From Planctomycetota bacterium (GTDB taxonomy: Bacteria > Planctomycetota > Planctomycetia > Pirellulales > Pirellulaceae): 64,000 nucleotides of DNA. Below, piece by piece: positions 35,735-45,757 of the stretch (the stretch's first letter is position 1; the number at the start of each line of letters is the position of its first letter). The notes beneath the pieces were generated by a model. It did no database searches. It was not told where the DNA came from and was given only the letters and a program-made list of their open reading frames with translations. Where the stretch lies: contig VGZC01000004.1 in NCBI GenBank assembly GCA_016872725.1, forward strand, positions 62,001 to 126,000, written 5' to 3'. Position numbers and translations under genes: made by a program.

Positions 35735-36973
35735 ATGAGGCGCGTGGTCATTACGGGGCTGGGGGTCGTCACCTCGCTGAGCTGCAAGGTCGGCGACCTC
35801 TGGCGCAGATTGCTCGCCGGCGAAAGCGGCATCCATCCGATTCGCGTCGTCGACACCGAGCATTTCCGTGTGAAGTTCGGCGGCGATGTCTACGATTGGG
35901 ATCCCGCCGACTACATCGATCGCAAGGAAATCAAACGGCTCGACCGGTTCACCCAGTTCGCGCTTGTCGCCGGCGTTGACGCCGTCCAGGACTGCGGCAT
36001 CGATTTTTCGAAAGAGGAATCGTTCCGTTGCGGCGTGATCTTGGGTTCGGGCGTCGGAGGAATCGCGGAAATCGAGGCCCAGACGGCGCGGCTCCTGCAA
36101 AAAGGGCCCGATCGGGTATCCGCGCTGACGATTCCCAAACTGATGCTCAACGCGGCCGGCGGGAATATCTCGATCCGATATGGCCTGCGCGGCCCGAACT
36201 ATACGGTCGCGACGGCCTGCGCCAGCGCGACCAACGCGATCGGCGACGCCTTCAAATCGATCCAGCACGGCGATTCGGACGTCATGATCACGGGGGGCAC
36301 CGAGGCCGCGATCACGCCGATGGGACTCAGCGGTTTTCAAAACATGAAAGCCCTGTCGGAACGGAACGAGGCGCCCGAAAGGGCGAGTCGCCCGTTTGAC
36401 CGGGACCGCGACGGTTTCGTGCTCAGCGAGGGCGCCGGGCTGCTCGTCTTCGAGGAGCTCGAACACGCCAAGGCTCGGAATGCCCGAATCTACTGTGAAG
36501 TGCTCGGATTCGGCGCGAGCGGCGACGCGGGCCACATTACCCAGCCGGACGAGCATGGTTACGGCGCCGCGCGGGCCATGGCGAACGCCTTGAGCGACGG
36601 ATCGCTCCGACCCGACCAGGTCGACTATATCAACGCGCACGGCACGAGCACGCCGTTGGGGGACGCGGCCGAAACGGCCGCGATCAAGAACGTATTCGGC
36701 GAACACGCGTACCGTGTGAGCATTTCGAGCACCAAAAGCCAGCTCGGCCATTCGCTCGGCGCGAGCGGCGGCATCGAGCTCGTCATCTCCGTCAACGCGC
36801 TCGTCGAAAACACCGCGCCTCCGACGATCAATCTCGAAAACGCCGACCCGAGGTGCGATCTGGACTACACGCCGAACACGCCCCGCGAGCGGCCGATCCG
36901 GGTCGCCATGAGCAACAGTTTCGGATTCGGCGGACACAACGCATCGGTGGTGATCGGGCGCTACGCGCCCTGA
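35735..36973 (+). CDS. fabF: 3-oxoacyl-ACP synthase II
   Basis: This 412-residue beta-ketoacyl-ACP synthase has a complete Cys-His-His triad: C162 in TACASATN, H302 in NAHGTSTP and H339 in LGHSLGASG. It condenses malonyl-ACP with acyl-ACP. The ATG at 35735 yields the standard MRRVVITGLG start; the frame is open back to 35660. The adjacent acpP gene and the KAS-like paralog 2.4 kb downstream show an enlarged ketosynthase set. Confidence 0.96.
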   Translation: MRRVVITGLGVVTSLSCKVGDLWRRLLAGESGIHPIRVVDTEHFRVKFGGDVYDWDPADYIDRKEIKRLDRFTQFALVAGVDAVQDCGIDFSKEESFRCGVILGSGVGGIAEIEAQTARLLQKGPDRVSALTIPKLMLNAAGGNISIRYGLRGPNYTVATACASATNAIGDAFKSIQHGDSDVMITGGTEAAITPMGLSGFQNMKALSERNEAPERASRPFDRDRDGFVLSEGAGLLVFEELEHAKARNARIYCEVLGFGASGDAGHITQPDEHGYGAARAMANALSDGSLRPDQVDYINAHGTSTPLGDAAETAAIKNVFGEHAYRVSISSTKSQLGHSLGASGGIELVISVNALVENTAPPTINLENADPRCDLDYTPNTPRERPIRVAMSNSFGFGGHNASVVIGRYAP

Positions 36974-37072
36974 TCGATCTTGTCCGGCTTTCCGCCTCCG
37001 CCTATACTCCGCCCCCGCCCGGGGAATTCGAAAGGGGAATGGAGGCCGCGTCGCACATCGCGCGGGAGACCG

Positions 37073-38146
37073 ATGGGGGCGTTCGGCAGGATGGTGGTCG
37101 CGGCCTGGATCGCCGGCGCCGGACTGGCGACGGTGCCGACGGCGCCCGCGCAGACCGCCTCGGAATCCTTGTTGTCTGCGACACAAGGCCAACGCTGGGT
37201 CGAATACGATCTGCGGCCCTATGCGTCGCGCGCGGCGGGAGTCGAGCATCCCGAGCGTACGGTCGTGGATTGGATCCTGCGCGAGACGGGAACCGATCGC
37301 TGGTTCACCGAACCGATGGGCTTGATGAGCGCATCGCGCGGGACGCTCCGCGTCTACCATGTCCCCGACGTGCAGCGGTCGGTGCGGTCGGTGGTGGATC
37401 GATTCGTCGATCCGCGCGGCGAGCGGATCGGCCTTTCGGTGCGGCTCATGACGATCGGGAACCCGAATTGGCGGTCGATCGCCTTGCCTCGGCTCCGCGC
37501 GCTGGCCGTTCGGTCCCCGGGCGTCGACGCGTGGTTGATTTCCAAGGAGGACGCGGCCGTCCTGAGCGCCCAATTGGTGAAACGGATCGATTGCACCGAA
37601 CTCGATGTGCCCGACGCCGAGTTGGTCAACGGCCAATCGAGGACGATCGATCGTCTGCGAACACGGAGCTATATTCGATCGGTTCGGCCGCGCGATGCCG
37701 GCCCCTCGGGCTATCAGGCCGAACCCGCGACGTTGCGCGAAGGCTATTCACTCCAGTTCAGCCCGCTCGCGGACATCGATTCCCGTGAAATGGAAGTCGT
37801 CGTCCTGTGCCGGATCGACCAGGTGGAGCGATTCGTTCCGGTCACCGTCGAGATGCCTCCCGTGCCGGGCGTGTCGTCGCGTGTCCGGATCGAAGTCCCT
37901 CAGATGTCCAGTTGGACGTTGCACGAGCGGTTTCGATGGCCGCTCGAAGAGACGCTGCTGGTCTCGTGCGGCGTGGTCGCGTCGCCGCGCGGCGATCCGC
38001 CGTCGTCCGGGTTGCCGCTCGGACTCGGATCCGGCGCGGTCCGAGCCGACGCGTTGCTCTGGATCGAATGCAAGACTCGCGACGCGGTCGCCCGTCCGTC
38101 CGAATCGGCCGCGCGGAACGGGACGACGATCCGCGGCCGATACTGA
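37073..38146 (+). CDS. Exported protein of unknown function
   Basis: This 357-residue protein has a cleavable signal peptide (MVVAAWIAGAGLATVPTAPAQ). The mature part begins with YDLRPYASRAAGVEHPERTVVDWILRE, and a later beta-rich half includes FVPVTVEMPPVPGVSSRVRIEVP. The ring-forming or secretin-like feel of the second half is not strong enough for a family call. No catalytic motif is visible. The ATG at 37073 follows GGGAG. It starts 99 bp after fabF, so it may be transcribed from the same promoter, but its role in lipid metabolism is unproven. Confidence 0.65.
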   Translation: MGAFGRMVVAAWIAGAGLATVPTAPAQTASESLLSATQGQRWVEYDLRPYASRAAGVEHPERTVVDWILRETGTDRWFTEPMGLMSASRGTLRVYHVPDVQRSVRSVVDRFVDPRGERIGLSVRLMTIGNPNWRSIALPRLRALAVRSPGVDAWLISKEDAAVLSAQLVKRIDCTELDVPDAELVNGQSRTIDRLRTRSYIRSVRPRDAGPSGYQAEPATLREGYSLQFSPLADIDSREMEVVVLCRIDQVERFVPVTVEMPPVPGVSSRVRIEVPQMSSWTLHERFRWPLEETLLVSCGVVASPRGDPPSSGLPLGLGSGAVRADALLWIECKTRDAVARPSESAARNGTTIRGRY

Positions 38147-38250
38147 ACGCCATTCTTGGCGGCGGAACTTCGAGGCGATTCGGGCATGAAACGCGCGCCG
38201 GTCGAGCTCGCTTGGTCGGCAATCGATTTCCTCGAGGGGCCAACCGACCT

Positions 38251-38556
38251 TCAGCATTTCGGCGGGACGTAGTCCGTCCAGCCGCCCGCCGCCGCCTCTT
38301 TGGGCGTCTTGCCTTTTTTGGACGCGCGGAACGCGTCGCGCGCCTGGCGATCGTCGGGGTGCATCCCCTGTTCGATCATCGCCATCCGCTCGCGGTGCCG
38401 CATCATCGAATTGGCGAGCGCGACTCCGCATCCCGCGATGATCGCGACGATGGGAATCGATATGGCCATCATGTCCGAAATCCACGGTGGAAGATGACTG
38501 GAAGCCTGCGCCACGACGCAGATCGAAGCCATCTCGCGACAGAAGTCGACGTTCAT
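38251..38556 (-). CDS. Small single-TM membrane protein
   Basis: This 101-residue protein has one membrane helix (MMAISIPIVAIIAGCGVALA). A cytoplasmic segment RHRERMAMIEQGMHPDD follows, a motif I associate with small membrane proteins that often lie near phage-shock or anti-sigma genes, although none is adjacent. The C-terminus ends in GGWTDYVPPKC. Three in-frame starts are possible (38556, 38532 or later), so the N-terminus is uncertain. It is the only minus-strand gene in a run of plus-strand genes. Confidence 0.65.
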   Translation of the reverse strand: MNVDFCREMASICVVAQASSHLPPWISDMMAISIPIVAIIAGCGVALANSMMRHRERMAMIEQGMHPDDRQARDAFRASKKGKTPKEAAAGGWTDYVPPKC

Positions 38557-38844
38557 CGTCGCCCGCCTTCGAATCGAGGCTCACACGGAGTCCCTATTTC
38601 TCCCAGTTCCCGCGGCTCCGTGCAAGCCCGCGGACTTCCACGGACATTTCGCCCGCCACCCGTCGATCTTGGGTTCGGAACGACAATTCCCTAACATCCT
38701 CGTACTCGTACGCGTACGCGTGCCGGGGGCGGCAACGGTGGCGCCGACCGCGAGTCCTGGGCCCGAACCCGGGCCGCCTTTGACCTCCATCGCGAATTGG
38801 TGGAAAATGGCGGTCGGGTCCTTCTCGCGGAAAGGAGATTCGGG

Positions 38845-39420
38845 ATGGTTTCGATCAACCCGCGGACGATAACCACCGCGGAACAACTGTATTCGATTCC
38901 GGACGACGGCAACCGCCGTGAACTCGTCGAAGGAGTGTTGTCCATGATGTCGCCGGCCGGTTGCGAGCACGGTCGAATCGCGGGCCGGATCTTCTTGCGT
39001 TTGGCGACGCATGTCGAACAACACGCATTGGGGGAGACGTATGCGGCGGAGACCGGTTTCCGGATATCCGAATCACCGGACACGGTTCGAGCGCCCGACG
39101 CCGCCTTCGTCAGCCGAGGACGGCTTGAGGCGGCGGCGCCGACTGCGGGATTCCTTTCCCTGGCTCCGGATCTCGTCGTGGAGGTGGTATCGCCCAACGA
39201 TTCGTTTTCGAGTGTCGAGGCGAAGGCGGCCGATTGGCTTCGCGCGGGTTGTCAGGTGGTGTTGGTCGCCGATCCGGGCAATTCGACGATTCATGTCTAC
39301 GAATCGGGGTCCGGGATTCGGTTGTTGCGGTCGGGCGACCGGTTCTCGGCGGGTCCGGTGTGCGGCGGGTGGAGCCTGGATGTTGATGACGCGTTCGGTG
39401 TTTCGAGGCAAGTGACATGA
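38845..39420 (+). CDS. Uma2-family (DUF820) restriction endonuclease-like protein
   Basis: This 191-residue protein has the PD-(D/E)xK-like Uma2 fold. The motifs are RRELVEGVLSMMSPAGCEHG, RAPDAAFVS and DLVVEVVSPNDSFSSVEAKAADW, with an acidic D and ExK-like residues at the expected spacing. Many Uma2 proteins are of unknown function, and some act as nucleases. The ATG at 38845 follows a strong AAGGAG. Its stop overlaps the start of the KAS-like gene (ATGA), which is an unusual partner for an Uma2 gene. Confidence 0.82.
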   Translation: MVSINPRTITTAEQLYSIPDDGNRRELVEGVLSMMSPAGCEHGRIAGRIFLRLATHVEQHALGETYAAETGFRISESPDTVRAPDAAFVSRGRLEAAAPTAGFLSLAPDLVVEVVSPNDSFSSVEAKAADWLRAGCQVVLVADPGNSTIHVYESGSGIRLLRSGDRFSAGPVCGGWSLDVDDAFGVSRQVT

Positions 39421-40736
39421 TTTCGACACGTGGTCCGAACCGTCGCGTGGTCGTGACGGGGCTGGGCGTCATCAGCCCGCTCGGAAACCGCCCGGATGCG
39501 TTTTGGTCCTCGATCATGGAGGGAACGAGCGGCGTACGGCGCCTGCGGTCGCTCCCGACCGACGGCCTGCCGGTGGTCTTCGGAGGCGAATCGATCGACT
39601 TCACGGGGGACGCCGCCGATTTCGGCGTTACCGACAAGCAGGCGGCGCGGGCGATCAAGAAGTCGCTCAAGGTGATGTGCCGCGAGGTGATGATGGGCGT
39701 CGCGGCCGCGCAGCTCGCCTTGATCGACGCGGACCTGTCGGCCGAGCGTCGCGATCCCGACCGGACCGGCGTCGTCTACGCGTCGGACTACATCCAGACG
39801 AGTCCGTTCGATCTCGTGGACGCGATCCGCGCGTGTCTCGGCGCCGACGGCGTCCTTCAATTGAAACAGTGGTCGGCCAACGGCATCGGGAAAATCGATC
39901 CGCTCTGGTTGCTGAAATACTTGCCGAACATGCCGGCGAGCCATATCGCGATCCTGAACGACCTGCGTGGTCCGAGCAACTCGCTGACGGTTCGCGAGGC
40001 GGGCGCGAATCTGGCGGTCGCGGAGGCGTATTGGTCGATCGCGCGTGGGAATACGGACGCGATGATCGCCGGCGCCACCGGATCGCGCATCCATCCGCTT
40101 TGTTCGACGCGCGCCGCCCTGCGGGAACCGCTCGCTCGAGGCGACGATCCGGCCGTTCTTTGCCGGCCGTTCGACCGCGGGCGGAGCGGCATGGTGCTCG
40201 GCGAAGGCGCCGGAGCGTTGGTCCTCGAAGAGCGGGAGCGGGCGATCCGCCGCGGTGCCGTGATTTGGGGCGAGATCACCGGGTACGGCTCGTCCGCCGT
40301 GCTCGGACTCGATCACCCCGATCACGGCCGCCGCGCGATGCGCAACGCGCTCGCCGGCGCGCTCGCCTCGTCGGAACACGCGGCTTCCGACATCGGCCAT
40401 GTGCACGCGCACGGATTGGGAACGATCGAGAGCGACATCGCCGAAGCGCGCGCGATCGCCGATCTGTTCGGACCGAACACCGTGCCGGTCATCGCCTGCA
40501 AGAGCTATTTCGGAAACCTCGGCGCGGCCGGCGGCATGGTCGAACTGATCGCCAGCCTCCTCGCCATGCGGAACGGCCGATCGATCCCCGTACGGAACTA
40601 CCGCGATCCCGACCCAGAATGCCCGGTCGCGGTCGTGATCGATGCCGACACCGCGCCGGGCGATCGGTTCATCAACCTGAGCGTCTCGCCGCAGGGCCAG
40701 GCGAGCGCCATCCTGATCGACCGCGCGTCAGCTTGA
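39417..40736 (+). CDS. Beta-ketoacyl synthase-like protein lacking catalytic residues (KS-beta/CLF-like)
   Basis: This 439-residue thiolase-fold protein aligns with FabF along its whole length but has lost the active site. The TACAS region reads TVREAGAN (no Cys, near residues 191-197), and the second His motif GHSLGASG is replaced by GNLGAAGG (N366). The first His is kept in VHAHGLGT (H332), as is the Lys of KSYFG. This is the signature of chain-length factors (KS-beta), which pair with an active ketosynthase, or of decarboxylating paralogs. It is translated through a 4-bp overlap after the Uma2 gene. The active fabF upstream is a plausible partner; the product is unknown. Confidence 0.8.
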   Translation: MISTRGPNRRVVVTGLGVISPLGNRPDAFWSSIMEGTSGVRRLRSLPTDGLPVVFGGESIDFTGDAADFGVTDKQAARAIKKSLKVMCREVMMGVAAAQLALIDADLSAERRDPDRTGVVYASDYIQTSPFDLVDAIRACLGADGVLQLKQWSANGIGKIDPLWLLKYLPNMPASHIAILNDLRGPSNSLTVREAGANLAVAEAYWSIARGNTDAMIAGATGSRIHPLCSTRAALREPLARGDDPAVLCRPFDRGRSGMVLGEGAGALVLEERERAIRRGAVIWGEITGYGSSAVLGLDHPDHGRRAMRNALAGALASSEHAASDIGHVHAHGLGTIESDIAEARAIADLFGPNTVPVIACKSYFGNLGAAGGMVELIASLLAMRNGRSIPVRNYRDPDPECPVAVVIDADTAPGDRFINLSVSPQGQASAILIDRASA

Positions 40737-40761
40737 CACTCCGCGCCGGCGCCGGTATCTT
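40733..40761 (+). promoter_or_regulatory. Strong sigma-70-like promoter ahead of nusA leader
   Basis: A perfect TTGACA (40733-40738) is followed after exactly 17 bp by TATCTT (40756-40761; 4 of 6). The -35 hexamer overlaps the stop codon of the preceding KAS-like gene. The predicted start, near 40768, gives a nusA leader of about 430 nt. Confidence 0.65.
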
Positions 40762-40767
40762 ACCTCA

Positions 40768-41072
40768 TCGACGTGGCGGTGGTTATGGATCTCGCCGGCG
40801 TGGGTTAGGGTGTCGTCGGGTCCTGTCGTAACGCATGGGATAGGGTTCCGGCGGCGGTGTGGCACGGCCGATCGGCTTGGGCCGAACGGTCGGAAAACGA
40901 CGCCGCCAGGGAGTGGATGCAACATGACCAAGTCGCCCTAGGCATCATGGCGGAGCACGGGACCGCGGCGGGGCGCCGCCTTCACGGGGCCTCGGATCGC
41001 CGGTCCGAAACGGCAACTCCATTGCCGTCGGCAGGACGACCGTACTGTCCGCCAGCCGACGGTTTTTTTTTT
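40768..41072 (+). ncRNA. Candidate leader RNA or short non-coding transcript
   Basis: The promoter at 40733 and the terminator at 41072 delimit about 305 nt with no credible ORF. The sequence has G/C-rich local pairings (for example cggc-ttgg-gccg near 40874-40885). I could not match it to RNase P, tmRNA, SRP or 6S RNA. It is either an attenuated leader of nusA or a stand-alone small RNA. The limits are predicted, not observed. Confidence 0.45.
41025..41072 (+). terminator. Intrinsic terminator/attenuator in the nusA leader
   Basis: The perfect 8-bp arms ccgtcggc (41025-41032) and gccgacgg (41055-41062) are followed at once by ten T residues (41063-41072). Inner ggac/gtcc pairing can extend the stem. 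The 3' arm can also pair with gtcggc at 41073-41078. It lies 128 nt before the nusA start codon. Confidence 0.8.
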
Positions 41073-41096
41073 GTCGGCGGAGGGGAATCGCAACGG

Positions 41097-41130
41097 GAAG
41101 CGAAAGCGAAGCAGAAGCGAAAGCGAAGCA
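41097..41130 (+). repeat. Two perfect 17-bp purine-rich repeats in the nusA leader
   Basis: The unit gaagcgaaagcgaagca is present twice, head to tail, just after the terminator. It resembles a purine-rich translation-enhancing or protein-binding sequence, but no role is known. Confidence 0.75.
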
Positions 41131-41199
41131 GGTCGGATACGGCGTGTGGCCGAAGGAATAGACCGCGAGGTGCCGTTGAGAGGATTGTAGACGCCAGCC

Positions 41200-42702
41200 A
41201 TGAATCCAAACGAGATCCTTCGAATCGTGGACTCGCTCCACCGCGACAAGAACATCGATCCCGAAATCGTATTCCAGGCGATCGAGGCCGCCCTGGTGAC
41301 GGCGGCGAAACGGCGGTACGGCGAGGAAACCGAGGTCGCCGTTTCGATCGCCCGCGAAAACGGGCTGGTGAGCGCGACGCGGAACGGTGTCGAGCTGGCC
41401 ACCGATGAGATCGAGACGATCGGCCGCATCGGGGCCCAGTCGGCGAAGCAGGTCATCATCCAAAAGATCCGGGAGGCCGAACGGGACTCGCTGATCGAGG
41501 AATACGCGGCGCAGATCGGCCATATGGTCAATGGGATCGTCCAGCGCGCCGAACCGAACGCGATCACCGTCTCGGTCGGCACAATCGAGGCGTTTCTGCC
41601 TCGCAGCGAGCAGATCCCCGGCGAATCGCACCATCCGAACGAACGGGTCCGCGCCGTCATTTGCGACGTGCGCCCCCAGGGAAGCCGCGTCCGCGTCGTG
41701 CTCAGCCGCACACGCCCCCTGCTCGTCCAACGGCTCTTCGAACAGGAGATTCCGGAGATCGCCGACGGCGTCATCCAGGTGCGCGCCATCGCGCGGGAAC
41801 CGGGCTATCGAAGCAAGGTCGCCGTCAGCAGCGCCGATCAGCGCGTCGATTGCGTCGGCGCCTGCGTGGGAGTCCGAGGCAACCGGATCAAGAACATCGT
41901 GGATGAACTGGCCAGCGAACGGATCGATATCGTCCGCTGGAACGATGATCCCAAGACGCTGATCAGCAACGCCCTGCAGCCGGCCGAAGTCGATCAGGTG
42001 CTGCTCTGCGACATGATCGGCCGCGCCATCGTCCTCGTGCGCGAAGACCAATTGTCGCTCGCCATCGGACGAAAAGGCCAAAACGTCCGACTTGCGAGCA
42101 AGCTGTGCGGCTGGGACATCGAGATCATGACCGAGGATGAACTCGACGAACAAATCGAACGCGCCGTGAACGGATTCAGCCAGATCGACGGGATGAACGA
42201 GGAACTCGCCCAACGGCTCGTCGAGCAGGGTTACCTGTCGTACGACGACCTTTCGGTCATCGAACCGGACGATCTGATGGAAATGGGCGGGCTTACCGCC
42301 GAACAAGTCGACCACATCGTCACGCAGGCCGAATTGAAGGCCGCCGACGCCGAGAAGGCGGCCGAGGAAGAACGGCGGCGGCGGCGGGATGAGGACCGCC
42401 GCGCCAAGGCGGCCGAAGAAGCCAGTGACGCGGAAGCCAGTGACGCGGAAGCCAGTGACGCGGAAGCCAGTGACGCGGAAGCCAGTGACGCGGAAGCCAC
42501 GGAACCGTCCGAGGACGGAGCCAAGGACGGGGAGGTGGCGGACGTCGAGCGATCGAGGGGCACGCTCGAATACGAGAGCGAATCGACCGGTGGATCATCG
42601 GACGGGTCCGACGGCGCACCGATCGTGGCCGAGGCGTCGGATGAGCCGGGTTCGGATTCGGAGGGCGTCGTCGACGAACGAACGGCGGGTAGCGACCGAT
42701 AG
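41200..42702 (+). CDS. nusA: Transcription termination/antitermination protein NusA
   Basis: This 500-residue NusA has an N-terminal RNA polymerase-binding domain, an S1 domain (about 110-180, [17 protein letters not shown]) and two KH domains ([14 protein letters not shown] and [16 protein letters not shown]). The acidic C-terminal extension of about 140 residues contains a five-fold perfect ASDAE repeat. NusA modulates pausing, termination and antitermination. In most genomes rimP precedes nusA; here rimP is absent and a promoter plus terminator precede it. Because NusA stimulates intrinsic terminators, the leader terminator could act as autoregulation (inference). The start at 41200 matches the family N-terminus. 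Confidence 0.94.
   Translation: MNPNEILRIVDSLHRDKNIDPEIVFQAIEAALVTAAKRRYGEETEVAVSIARENGLVSATRNGVELATDEIETIGRIGAQSAKQVIIQKIREAERDSLIEEYAAQIGHMVNGIVQRAEPNAITVSVGTIEAFLPRSEQIPGESHHPNERVRAVICDVRPQGSRVRVVLSRTRPLLVQRLFEQEIPEIADGVIQVRAIAREPGYRSKVAVSSADQRVDCVGACVGVRGNRIKNIVDELASERIDIVRWNDDPKTLISNALQPAEVDQVLLCDMIGRAIVLVREDQLSLAIGRKGQNVRLASKLCGWDIEIMTEDELDEQIERAVNGFSQIDGMNEELAQRLVEQGYLSYDDLSVIEPDDLMEMGGLTAEQVDHIVTQAELKAADAEKAAEEERRRRRDEDRRAKAAEEASDAEASDAEASDAEASDAEASDAEATEPSEDGAKDGEVADVERSRGTLEYESESTGGSSDGSDGAPIVAEASDEPGSDSEGVVDERTAGSDR
42421..42495 (+). repeat. Five perfect 15-bp tandem repeats within nusA
   Basis: The unit gccagtgacgcggaa is repeated five times without change and encodes five ASDAE pentapeptides in the disordered acidic tail. 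Perfect identity, including third codon positions, points to recent slippage expansion. The frame is kept because 15 is a multiple of 3. Confidence 0.92.
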
Positions 42703-42832
42703 GATTCCGCATCGAGGAGATTGGCCTCGCTCCGCTCGCGGGAGCGCCGACATAGGAGACCGCGGAAATGGAATGAGGCGTTGGCGCGGAGCCGAAGAGG
42801 CCCGCCGTTTGTGACAAAGGAGGGCTCCGAAG

Positions 42833-45757
42833 GTGCCCATGCGGATTTACGCGTTAGCGAAAGAACTGAAGGTCGACAGCAAGGCGCTGGTCGATATCTG
42901 CACGCGCGCGGGTATCACCGGAAAGGGGTCGGCGCTCGCCAGCCTCGAAGACGACGAGGTCGCTCGCGTGCGCGCGTTCCTGGCGAGCCCGAAACCGTCA
43001 TCCAAATCGGGGGCTCCGCTGCGCGAGGGCGGGCTGAGCCATCCGGGGTCCATCGCGCCATCGTCGAGCGTCCCTGTCGGCGCTCCGACCTTTTCGGTTC
43101 CGAGTCCGTCGACTCCATCGCCCGCGCCGGCGGCATCGGCGTCCGTTTCGGCGATACCCGTTTCATCGGCATCGGAATCGCCGCCGCTCGTTTCGCCGGC
43201 GTCGGGGTCGATCGTTCCGGGCTCCTCGGGGAGCGGTTCGACGGGTCTCGGGCGGTTCCTGCCGGCGCGTTCGGGTCCGGCGGCGACGACGGAGGCGCCA
43301 TCCGACCCCGCGGCGACTTCGGCGGGCGGCATCGCGCCGGTGCCGTCCGCGCCGACGCAACCGCCGCCCGACTCGGGAGCCTTTCGCCGCGATGATTACC
43401 TTCCGGCCACGACGGGCGGCAAGGTCAAGGTCCTTGGCGCGAAGGCCAAGTCGGCGAGACCTACCGAGGGCGGTGAGAAACCCCGCGTTCCGAAAGTGCG
43501 CGTGCCGGTGATCCATATCGCTCAAATGCCCGAGGTGCAGCAGCCGGTCGCGGCGCCCAAGTCGAACGAGCCCGCTCCGCAGAAACCCGACATTCGCCTT
43601 CCCCAGGATGCGATCGCCAGCGCCAAGCTCGGCGCGCGGCCACCTCTGGAACATCTCACGGCGAAGGCGGAGAAGAAGAAGAAAGAGAAGGAAAAGGAGC
43701 GGGAAAAGCCCCGCGAGAAGGGTGCTCCGCCCGCGAGTCCCCCGGCCGATCTTGCGTCGCGCGGCAGGATCCGAGGGAAGCGGGACAAGGTCGAGGGCGT
43801 CGATTCGGATCTGGCGGGAATGGCCAGCGCGCGGGCCGACCGTCAGAAGGCGAAGCGTCCGAAGAGCCCCGCCGCCGGAGGGTCCGATCGCGACGACGAT
43901 TCGTTCCGCTCGCATCGACGCCGCATGGTCAAACGCAAGGGACTGAGCACGGCCGCGCCGCGAAAAGGAGCGGTCGCCGTCCAGTTGCCGTGCACGGTCC
44001 GTTCGTTCTCCGAGGCGACCGGTGTGGGCTCGGGACGCGTCCTCGCCACGCTGCTCAAGATGGGCGTGATGCTGAACATCAACGCGCAGATCGAGCAGGA
44101 GACGGCTGAGCTGATCGCGGCCGAACTGGGACTCGAAGTCGAAATCAGACAGCCGGTCTCGATCGAGGAGACCGTGCTTGGCGACATCCACGGGCGCGAG
44201 GACTCGCCCGAATCGCTCGAACCGCGCCCGCCGATCGTCACGTTCCTTGGACACGTCGACCACGGCAAGACGTCCCTGCTCGACCGGCTTGTCGGCACGA
44301 ACGTCGTCGCCGGCGAGGCCGGTGGGATCACGCAGCATATCCGCGCCTACCAGATCACGGCGGCCGACGGACGCGTGATCTCGTTTGTCGATACGCCGGG
44401 CCATGAGGCGTTCACCGAAATGCGGGCTCGCGGCGCGAATGTCACCGACGTCGCCGTCATCGTCATCGCGGCCGACGACGGGATCATGCCACAGACCGAA
44501 GAGGCGATCAGCCACGCGCAGGCCGCGAAGGTGCCGATCGTCGTCGCGCTGAACAAAATGGACTTGCCCGGCGCGAACGCCAACCGCGTCCTGACTCAGA
44601 TGACCGAGCACGGCCTCACGCCCGGCGAATGGGGCGGCGACGTCGAAGTGGTGCGGACGAGCGCCGTCACGGGCGCGGGGATGGACGATCTGCTCGAGAC
44701 GTTGTTGACGATCGCCGAGATCCACGGATACCGGGCGAATCGGGGGCGGCCCGCCCAAGGCGTGTGCCTCGAAGCCGAACAGGGCGGCTCGCGCGGCGTG
44801 ATGGCGAAACTCATCGTTCAGAACGGGACGCTGCGCGTCGGGGACATCGTGGTCTGCGGCGAGTCGCATGGCCGAGTCAAGTTCATGTACGATACGCTGC
44901 GCGCGACGCGGCGCGTCGAGGAAGCCGGACCTTCGATGCCCGTGAACGTCGCGGGCTTCGACTCCCCGCCCGGCGCGGGCGAGACGTTTTACGTCCTTTC
45001 GGACATCACGCAAGCGCGCGAATTGGCCGATCAGCGAAGCCGCCGAGCCCGTGCGGCGAACCTGACCGGCACGTCGACCCGCGTTTCGTTCGAACGGTTC
45101 CAGGAAATGCTCCGCGACGGCCGGCTCGGCGCGAGCACCGAAACGGTGACGCTCAACCTCATCATCCGAGCCGACACGCGCGGATCGATCGAGGCGATCG
45201 TCAAGGAACTGGACAAGCTGGAGCATCCCGAGGTCCGCATCAAGGTGCTGCTCAAGGGCGTCGGCGGAATCACGGTCGGCGACGTGCATCTGGCCGAGGC
45301 ATCCGACGCGGTCATCGTCGGCTTCAACGTGACGACCGATGAAGGCGCCCGGCAACTCGCCGAGGAAAAAAGCGTGGAGGTGCGCCGCTACGAGATCATC
45401 TATAAGCTCACCGACGACCTCCGCGCGATGCTCGAAGGCAAGCTCAAGCCCGAGGAACGGGTCGTCGAACTTGGACGGGCCGTGGTCAAACAGGTGTTCC
45501 CGATCAGCCGTGTCGGCACGGTCGCCGGTTGTTACGTCGTTCAGGGGTTGATCGAACGCGCGTGCCGGGTCCGCGTGTTCCGCGAAGGCCGGCAGATCGG
45601 CGAGTATCCGCTCGATTCGCTCAAACGCGTCAAGGACGATGTGAAGGAAGTGCAGCGGGGCATGGAATGCGGTCTGAAACTGATGAACTTCAACGACATC
45701 AAGAAGGACGACATCCTCGAGGCGTTCAAGATCGAGGAATTCGCGCGCACCCTGTAG
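42833..45757 (+). CDS. infB: Translation initiation factor IF-2
   Basis: This 974-residue IF-2 has a short N-terminal IF2-N helix domain ([19 protein letters not shown]). A long low-complexity linker rich in Ser/Pro/Ala, then Lys/Glu, follows. The GTPase core has GHVDHGKT near residue 473, DTPGHEAF and NKMD near 573, and the C-terminal fMet-tRNA-binding domains complete it. It positions initiator tRNA on the 30S subunit. AAGGAGG precedes the GTG start at 42833; an ATG follows two codons later. It lies in the classical nusA-infB-rbfA order. Its stop codon is inside a 14-bp tandem repeat. Confidence 0.96.
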   Translation: MPMRIYALAKELKVDSKALVDICTRAGITGKGSALASLEDDEVARVRAFLASPKPSSKSGAPLREGGLSHPGSIAPSSSVPVGAPTFSVPSPSTPSPAPAASASVSAIPVSSASESPPLVSPASGSIVPGSSGSGSTGLGRFLPARSGPAATTEAPSDPAATSAGGIAPVPSAPTQPPPDSGAFRRDDYLPATTGGKVKVLGAKAKSARPTEGGEKPRVPKVRVPVIHIAQMPEVQQPVAAPKSNEPAPQKPDIRLPQDAIASAKLGARPPLEHLTAKAEKKKKEKEKEREKPREKGAPPASPPADLASRGRIRGKRDKVEGVDSDLAGMASARADRQKAKRPKSPAAGGSDRDDDSFRSHRRRMVKRKGLSTAAPRKGAVAVQLPCTVRSFSEATGVGSGRVLATLLKMGVMLNINAQIEQETAELIAAELGLEVEIRQPVSIEETVLGDIHGREDSPESLEPRPPIVTFLGHVDHGKTSLLDRLVGTNVVAGEAGGITQHIRAYQITAADGRVISFVDTPGHEAFTEMRARGANVTDVAVIVIAADDGIMPQTEEAISHAQAAKVPIVVALNKMDLPGANANRVLTQMTEHGLTPGEWGGDVEVVRTSAVTGAGMDDLLETLLTIAEIHGYRANRGRPAQGVCLEAEQGGSRGVMAKLIVQNGTLRVGDIVVCGESHGRVKFMYDTLRATRRVEEAGPSMPVNVAGFDSPPGAGETFYVLSDITQARELADQRSRRARAANLTGTSTRVSFERFQEMLRDGRLGASTETVTLNLIIRADTRGSIEAIVKELDKLEHPEVRIKVLLKGVGGITVGDVHLAEASDAVIVGFNVTTDEGARQLAEEKSVEVRRYEIIYKLTDDLRAMLEGKLKPEERVVELGRAVVKQVFPISRVGTVAGCYVVQGLIERACRVRVFREGRQIGEYPLDSLKRVKDDVKEVQRGMECGLKLMNFNDIKKDDILEAFKIEEFARTL

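Noticed and set aside
40768-41072. RNase P RNA, tmRNA, SRP RNA or 6S RNA
   Set aside because: The conserved cores of these RNAs were looked for and not found, so the region is left as an unassigned leader or RNA.
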